Shown piece after piece: positions 63,446 through 64,000 of a stretch of 64,000 nt of DNA (position 1 is its first letter; every line of letters starts with the position of its first letter). A program made the position numbers and the translations under genes. The DNA is from Cladopsammia gracilis. Taxonomy: Eukaryota > Cnidaria > Anthozoa > Scleractinia > Dendrophylliidae. The stretch is from positions 62,001 to 126,000 of the forward strand of contig JAJGOT010000310.1 in assembly GCA_022457155.1 (NCBI GenBank), in the 5' to 3' direction. The notes beneath the pieces are model-generated. The model saw only the letters and a program-made list of their open reading frames with translations, made no database searches and had not been told where the DNA came from.

Positions 63446-64000
63446 AATTAAACGTAAGGATTTTAGAAGAACGAAAAAAAAAAAGTATATCACTTTCATA
63501 ATGTCCAGTTCGAAGAAAGAAAAAAAAAAGGAAAATAAAATGAATTTATGGAGACTCAAACTCGGGCCGTCCGGGACTAAGCCAACACAAACTACTGCGC
63601 TGTCGAAGAACTCATGCCGCATAAAAACTAAATGTTATTTATTCTAAGGTAGATACGCATCAAAACGCGTGTTTCGATTGCAAAATCCTTTTAGATCGAT
63701 TTGTATGTATTTCATGGCTGAAGGCCATATAGTCGTCGACATAAACTTAAAAATGGGTGCATAAATTTGCATTCGCTAATGTGACACGAAAAAAAAAGAA
63801 GAAAAGTCAAAGCGGGATTTACAACTCGTGTGCTCCGCCACAAGTAACGAGGATGCCTGAGCTGACCATGTTTTGCCATGTACTGATGCTTTAAAATGTA
63901 CTATAACGAAGTAGAAAATTTACGCTACAAGGTTCTGCAGTAGCATCAAAACGTTCCAAGACCGGCAAATGTTAGAAAAGCTCGCGAAGTTTGGTGTGTA
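63444..64000. other. Gene 2 intron, right edge
   Basis: AT-rich with a tRNA-like fragment pattern (GACTCAAACTCGGGCCGTCC) that is too incomplete to call. No exon found. Confidence 0.4.

Overview
This is a eukaryotic, AT-rich, intron-rich and repeat-dense window. Coding sequence sits in short exons with good GT/AG borders. The exons encode animal extracellular modules: CUB, the eight-cysteine D8C domain of uromodulin/OIT3/GP2, and fibronectin III. No prokaryotic features are present. The domain mix and the abundance of MITEs and non-LTR retroelement fragments suggest an anthozoan cnidarian such as a coral or anemone. That assignment is inference; nothing in the window fixes the species.

Gene 1 (minus strand, about 38.0 kb leftwards past 2.8 kb) dominates the window. 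I assembled it by hand from 20 exons. Every internal exon starts and ends in phase 1 and is open throughout, so any internal exon can be joined to any other without a frameshift. The order is: signal-peptide exon (37934-37982); a 1140-bp exon with eight 47-residue Ser/Val/Ala-rich repeats (34270-35409); a Thr/Pro linker (33398-33451); ten CUB exons that alternate strictly between two subtypes, B and A (33036 down to 17796); two D8C exons (16996-16628 and 9066-8686); and five Thr/Pro exons of 45 or 48 bp (8031 down to 2819). The coding sum is 5812 nt (1937 codons plus one base), and the reading frame is still open at the last exon seen. The product should be a secreted or surface-anchored, mucin-like, multi-CUB matrix or adhesion protein. 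A ZP or membrane domain may lie beyond the left edge.

Gene 2 (minus strand, 63.1 to 55.7 kb; 5' part outside the window) is a type I receptor. It has two FN3 exons, a membrane-proximal region with a furin-like RKRR site, one transmembrane segment and a short tail. A partial tandem copy lies at 47.0-49.0 kb. It keeps a decayed end of the transmembrane exon and a longer tail exon with an ITAM-like pair, YRSL-x7-YEGL.

Most of the rest is mobile or repeated DNA. There is a 56-bp minisatellite of about 49 copies between the two D8C exons. A roughly 110-bp tandem repeat occurs at the left edge and, in the opposite orientation, in the first introns of gene 1. Several TTAA-flanked MITE families look piggyBac-like; two insertions can be checked against empty paralogous sites inside the window. 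There are foldback elements, an internally deleted L1-like LINE (51.97-53.18 kb), a 5'-truncated non-LTR retroelement (35.8-36.7 kb) and long microsatellites. Segmental duplications (2157-4100 with 4880-8090, and the repeated CUB B/A units) show how gene 1 grew.
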